NCBI RefSeq assembly: GCF_000003605.2
Contig: NW_003108581.1
Location: 151,475-214,214 of the forward strand
Length of the DNA: 62,740 bases
Source: Saccoglossus kowalevskii
Lineage: Eukaryota; Hemichordata; Enteropneusta; Harrimaniidae
Direction of reading: 5' to 3'
Part shown: piece by piece, positions 58,500 to 62,740 of the stretch
Layout of the letters: each line of letters begins with the position of its first letter
Position numbering within the stretch: the stretch's first letter is position 1
The notes under the pieces: generated by a model
What the model saw: only the letters and a program-made list of their open reading frames with translations
What the model was told of the DNA's origin: nothing
Database searches by the model: none
Translations under genes and position numbers: made by a program

Positions 58500-59250
58500 T
58501 ATCACATTTTAAACAAACAAGATGGCTGCCAGTCGGCCATATTTGATCAAATTGCAAATTGAATTGACATGTACATGTATCCATTTATGACATGCTAAAT
58601 ATCAATGAAAATGATACATGGGTGACCGAGATATAGTAATATGGCCAAAAATAAAAACAGCCGTTATTCGGTCATCTTTGATCTGATTATGAAACAAACT
58701 GACATGTATGATGTATGTGCCAAATATGAATGAAAATGGTACATAAATCTTGGAAATATAGTAGTAAGGCCAAAAAGTCAGATGGCTGTCAATCAGCATT
58801 CTTGACCAGATTTTGAAACAAATTGTCATGGACATGTATCCTAACATGTATAAATTATGTGCAAAATTTGAATGAAAACTGACAATGCATGTCCAAGATA
58901 CTACATTTAAAAAAACAAGATGGCTGCCAGTCGGCCATCTTTGATCCAATTGAGACAGAAATTGTCATGAACATGTATCCTAACATGTATAATATATTTA
59001 CCAAATTTGAATGAAAACTGACAAAGCATGTCCAAAATTCGACATTTTTAAAAAACAAGATGGCTGTTCGTCGGCCATTTTGAATCGAATCGCTAAACCA
59101 CTGCATGTGCAAATGTTCCACATAAAGTACTAGGCACATGCAAAGAATGAACAGAATTGGTCCAAAGGATTCTGAAATATGACTCCGGATGGTTGGACGA
59201 ATGGACGCACACACAGACGCACGCATGAAGGAAGACCGAATTATAAAACA
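58500..59250. repeat. five diverged tandem units of about 130 bp
   Basis: Each unit carries GATGGCTGCCAGTCGGCCAT or a variant (near 58520, 58655, 58782, 58918, 59060), then ATTTGATC-like, GACATGTA and AATTTGAATGAAAA(C/A)TGA. The array ends in GGACGAATGGACGCACACAC. Single relatives occur near 50474 and 51440. Confidence 0.82.
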
Positions 59251-59409
59251 AACAGGGACTTATGAAAGGTTGCCAAAAGAATTGGATTTGGAGATGCAAT
59301 TTCCAAAATGATACAATCTTTATATTGTCGACTTGGTGTATTATGCAGTCTTGGGCAGAATAGAGGCTGCACCACTCCTTGATGATGAACGCCAATAGAC
59401 GTCTTTTAA

Positions 59410-61938
59410 TTATTTACTAGCAATTGTCATTTCTTCTATTCCAAGTGCTGCAAAAAAAAAGAAAGATATCTGGTTACTGATGTTATTTCTGTTCCCTTGG
59501 GATCACAATCTAAGTCATTATTGTATTTGACTGAATCAGAACACAATAGAGAAAAGAATGTCATGAAAGTTTTGTCTAGCGTACAAGTTTTCTTCAAAAT
59601 AAAAAACAATCCCTTCCCACTGATTTTTAAATAAAAATTTACTCTCCTTTTTTGATAAATCTAACTTTTGGGAAATCGAAATACCCTTACAAGTATTTTA
59701 GAGAAACACTGACTTTACTCCTGAACAAGCTAAACATTAGTCGTCTTTGAAAAGTATCCTTTTTTTGGTTTCCTGTGAACCCTGAAAAGTATACCCCTTT
59801 CTCCACGAAATTCAAATTGCACATGCACATTTTCTCTCCGCTCGACAAAGTTGACAGCAGAGCTTAGTGGCCAATTGGGTCCAGGGTCTACCGAAATTTA
59901 AAACAAAATGGCTGCCAGCAAATTTGAATTCAAACATAAAACCACAGTTCCTCTATAGAGGGATAGAGGGACTGCGATAAAACAAAACAATTACTGGTAG
60001 TATGTATCAGTAACCCATTATCTGTGTTTTACACTTACGTTTCAATGACATTGGGCGAGGCACATTGAAATTACTGACAAATATGGTGACTTTGTTTTTG
60101 TTCTGTTTTTTGTTCTAGGGAAGAAATAACAATTGTACATCAAAGTTCATTTATGGAACTTTTGATCAAATAATCCAAAAAATATATGTCTTAATCTAAC
60201 TGGAAATTTTGTATTTGATATAAAGTAGCTTTTTTTACTGCACATGCCATGACAGGGAAATCAAATAATCCTGAACAATTTTCCAGTCACATTTTGTATA
60301 ATTCTTATCATCTCATGTTGCTCATGTTTCATTGTGTAATTCATGGTTGACCCCCTAGGTTATTATTCATTTGTATTTCTTTTGCATAGAACACACATGT
60401 CTGGATTAGTCATGTTCAACTTGAATCACAAAGAATTGAACAATAATAGAATTCATTGTAACGCAGAATCCATGTGTAAAATTATTACTGTGTTGCTATA
60501 TAATATTATAATTAAATTCTATCACTAACCAAAGGGAATCTTCTTTAGTTAGAAAAACAGCAACAGCAGATTCTAGAAAATCTGTTACTATCTGTAATAA
60601 AAGAATTTCCTATTTTACCATGCCTCGCCCAAACATGAGCCTGCAATTCAAGGCATTTACAAATATTTACAAATAAACGTCAATTTGGTGATTTTTGGAA
60701 CTGTCATATATTCATTTAATTATGCATTTAAGGTAGAGATGCAGGTTCGTGGGCACTTGGGAGTGAAATATTTGTTTTCTCTTTATTATTCAAACAGTCT
60801 CTCTTTTGAATGCATTTCTTTTGAAATTTTCACAAATGATTGACAATGTGTTTATATTCAAAAGGCCGTGGGGCAATGTTTTTGGTTGAGCAGTGTTACA
60901 ACAATTGTACAGACAACTAGCCTGGGTGTTAATTTATGCATAAACTTGAAGTAGTGAAATTTGAGCTGCTGCCCTGCAAAATTGACAACTGGTAGACAGG
61001 TCATCTTGGTTTTCTAATTAACTAATTAAAATACCTGTCAGGTAAACTGCATCTTTACCTTAAATGATACCCTCATAAATCCTCATCCTCAGTTTTTAAC
61101 TTATAGTTTAAGTATAAAGATGGTAGATGGTACAAGTACTACAGCAATAATTATGGCAATATTTCCAGAACACTTCATGAAAAATAGAGACTTCTATAAA
61201 TCAAAGGAATTGGTCACTGTTTGTTAGGAGGAGAAACATACCAACAACAAAGCATGCTGGGTAATTTCAAATACTGCGTAACCATTTATTTTCACAGGAA
61301 TTTACTTTCACAATCTTGAAATAATAACATGCTACCACTTTTTATTTTTTTTTTTAAGTTACTGAACATGGCATAAAAACAGTAAGTTTCATTGTTTATG
61401 GGATTTAGTTCAGCAAATTTTACTTATCATCAAAAATAGCGAACAATTAATGCATTTACAGTACTCGGAAAAACATAAAAACCTCACCCAAGCTTTGATC
61501 TGTACTGGTGCCATTTTTCTCTTTTCTTTTCATTTCCTTGATTTGCATTTTAATACTTCTCACAACTTTGTCATTAAAATCCTCCATTCTTGCCTCAAGG
61601 GGATGATATATATTTAGAAATGAAGGAACCTCACTGTGCTCAGTTAACTTGACTACAATTAGTTTATTTAGTGAGCGATCATTCTTATCGAACATATCCT
61701 GCAATACAAGTAACGCTTGGAATTCTTCATTCTTGTTATACTTGTCAAATCCGAATATAACGACCCGACTGCTTTTTATAAAGTTTTGTATATTTATTGT
61801 TTTGGGTCCACCTAGCATATCACGCTTTTCGTACACTCCACTTAAATCCCTTTCTTCCAGCATTTCAGCAGTGGTAGCTACCCAATCTTCATCAGTGCTT
61901 GTGATGTAGAAATCTTGAGTATAGCCTAGGTCTGCCAT
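59410..61938 (-). CDS. TIR-like protein, 162 aa predicted, no CARD seen
   Basis: Coding exons: 61938-61488 and 59447-59410, joined G|CA in phase (donor TTGG|GTGAGG, acceptor TTTTTTTTGCAG). ATG 61938 lies 23 bases after an acceptor (TTTTTAATTCAG), echoing the TIR-CARD gene, so a 5' UTR exon is likely upstream. The domain contains QDFYITSTDEDW, RDMLG (39-43), RVVIFGF and LIVVKLT (93-99). These are the motifs of the neighbouring TIR-CARD protein, so the two are paralogues. The C-terminal tail is short (ALGIEEMTIASK). No CARD-like exon was found by eye in the 2-kb intron, which is filled with MITEs, but a diverged one could be missed. The weakest point is the last exon, which is short. Confidence 0.7.
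60732..61059. repeat. short, internally deleted copy of the GGTAGAGATGCAG element
   Basis: Ends GGTAGAGATGCAG and CTGCATCTTTACC are inverted and flanked by TTAA (60728-60731 and 61060-61063). It lies in the intron of the second TIR gene. Confidence 0.85.
61274..61461. repeat. TA-flanked CTGTAAA MITE next to a TIR exon donor
   Basis: Starts CTGCGTAACCATTTATTTTC and ends, reversed, CTGTAAATGCATTAATTGTT. TA at 61272-61273 and 61462-61463. The end is 26 bp from the GT donor of the TIR exon (61487). Confidence 0.78.
61488..61938 (-). CDS. TIR-like domain exon of the second TIR gene
   Basis: 150 codons plus one base; whole TIR-like domain in one exon with a Lys/Glu-rich C-terminal helix (KMQIKEMKRKEKNG). 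An upstream in-frame GTG near 61959 is beyond any ATG and adjoins the acceptor, so it is not the start. Confidence 0.85.
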
Positions 61939-61984
61939 AGCTGGTTGAGTCAAATCCACTGAATTAAAAAAAAAACATTCTTAT

Positions 61985-62740
61985 ATTTTATTTCAATTTA
62001 TTTCATATCAACAATAATTGCCATGGTTTCTAACTTTTCCCATATGTTAGATCTTAACCTATTGAGTGACCATATATTATGTGGAATATATTTAATGTCT
62101 TTATACAAACAAAGTCAGACTTTGCTGTGAAAAAAAATGAAAGAAAGAAAGTCATTGCCGGAGCAAACCTTGCTAAATTTGTTTAGAAAATATCTATGTT
62201 TTGGAAACCCTATGTTCTGAAAACCTCTTGTTCTGAAACCTGTTTTTTCAGGTGTTTTAGGTATATGACGGTCAGGCTTTGTAGCTTTGCCCAGTTTTGT
62301 GCAGGTTGATCGACCAAAAACAACTATTAGAGATTTGGGAGGTTTTGGAGTGCGGATGATTGAGGTTGATGATGTATGTGTGCATTACATTACCAAACTG
62401 TTTCAATTTTATAATTTCTATTATTTTGAGCAAGAATAAGGTCCTGTACCAGGATATGGACATTCCGATGGGCGATTGTACAAAGTCTATTCATTCAATA
62501 GGTTGATTAGTCCCATGTAGATTCGTCCCATGAGTTTAATTGTCCCAAAGACAGCCTGATACTAACTTGTAATACATGCAAAAAGGTCCAAACAACAAAC
62601 GATATCTAATCGTGGTTACGCACTCATCGTGCATATGACAGGATCCAAATGACTGAACCCCAGTTGTTCATATTACACTTTGTAACCATCAAATCAAGTT
62701 ATTCATATTTCAAGATTAATTATAGTGTAATTAATTAATG
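61985..62740. other. noncoding to window end
   Basis: AT-rich; short repeats of GTTCTGAAA and (T/C)GTCCCA(T/A) near 62215-62245 and 62505-62550. The expected 5' UTR exon of the second TIR gene may lie here or beyond. Confidence 0.35.

Noticed and set aside
60055-60115. Exon-like minus segment with good acceptor (TTCCCTAG) and donor (GAAAC|GTAAGT)
   Set aside because: Open only in phase 0, which does not match the phase-1 exit of the TIR exon; the sequence is part of an inverted repeat (TTTCAATG/CATTGAAA).
59450-61487. CARD exons in the second TIR gene
   Set aside because: Scanned by eye on the minus strand; only MITEs and repeats seen. A diverged exon cannot be excluded without a profile search.

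Overview
The window looks like AT-rich, repeat-dense nuclear DNA from an invertebrate animal. Genes have short exons with GT/AG introns, domains are metazoan (Gal3ST-type sulfotransferase, UNC5-type ZU5-UPA-Death, TIR, CARD, somatomedin-B-like), and cut-and-paste elements and minisatellites are abundant. The families fit a marine invertebrate, such as a hemichordate or lancelet or possibly a lophotrochozoan. The sequence alone does not settle the species. There are two assembly gaps (21530-21579 and 39176-39579).

Layout. 0-13 kb: a possible secreted exon pair with a cysteine-rich SMB-like domain, then noncoding repeats, a cluster of GTATAC palindromes, a dead mariner bounded by TA duplications (10335-11606), and a long-TIR MITE. 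13-15.3 kb: a TATA-bearing candidate promoter and a 21-bp minisatellite with higher-order structure. 16.4-22.7 kb: two diverged copies of a roughly 1.8-2.5 kb segment; the second carries a 27-bp minisatellite and runs up to a sulfotransferase gene. 22.7-28.2 kb: two plus-strand sulfotransferases, one soluble P-loop enzyme (268 aa) and one type II membrane Gal3ST-like enzyme (453 aa, two coding exons). 29-33.4 kb: repeats, a LINE fragment and an LTR-like block.

33.7-41.3 kb (minus strand): a multi-exon transmembrane ZU5-UPA-Death gene resembling UNC5 inside the cell, but with no Ig or TSP1 domain visible outside. 42-48.9 kb: nested TTAA- and TA-flanked MITEs. 48.9-52.2 kb (minus): a complete four-coding-exon gene joining a TIR-like domain to a CARD (261 aa). 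59.4-61.9 kb (minus): a second TIR gene of the same subfamily with no visible CARD (predicted 162 aa). The rest is tandem and dispersed repeats.

The right half is therefore a minus-strand cluster of death-fold and TIR signalling genes. The most notable observation is the TIR-CARD gene. Its two CARD exons form a phase 1-1 cassette, so the CARD could be skipped or lost without breaking frame, and the neighbouring CARD-less TIR gene has exactly that arrangement. All gene structures come from reading frames, splice consensus and phase by eye, with no transcript or database evidence.
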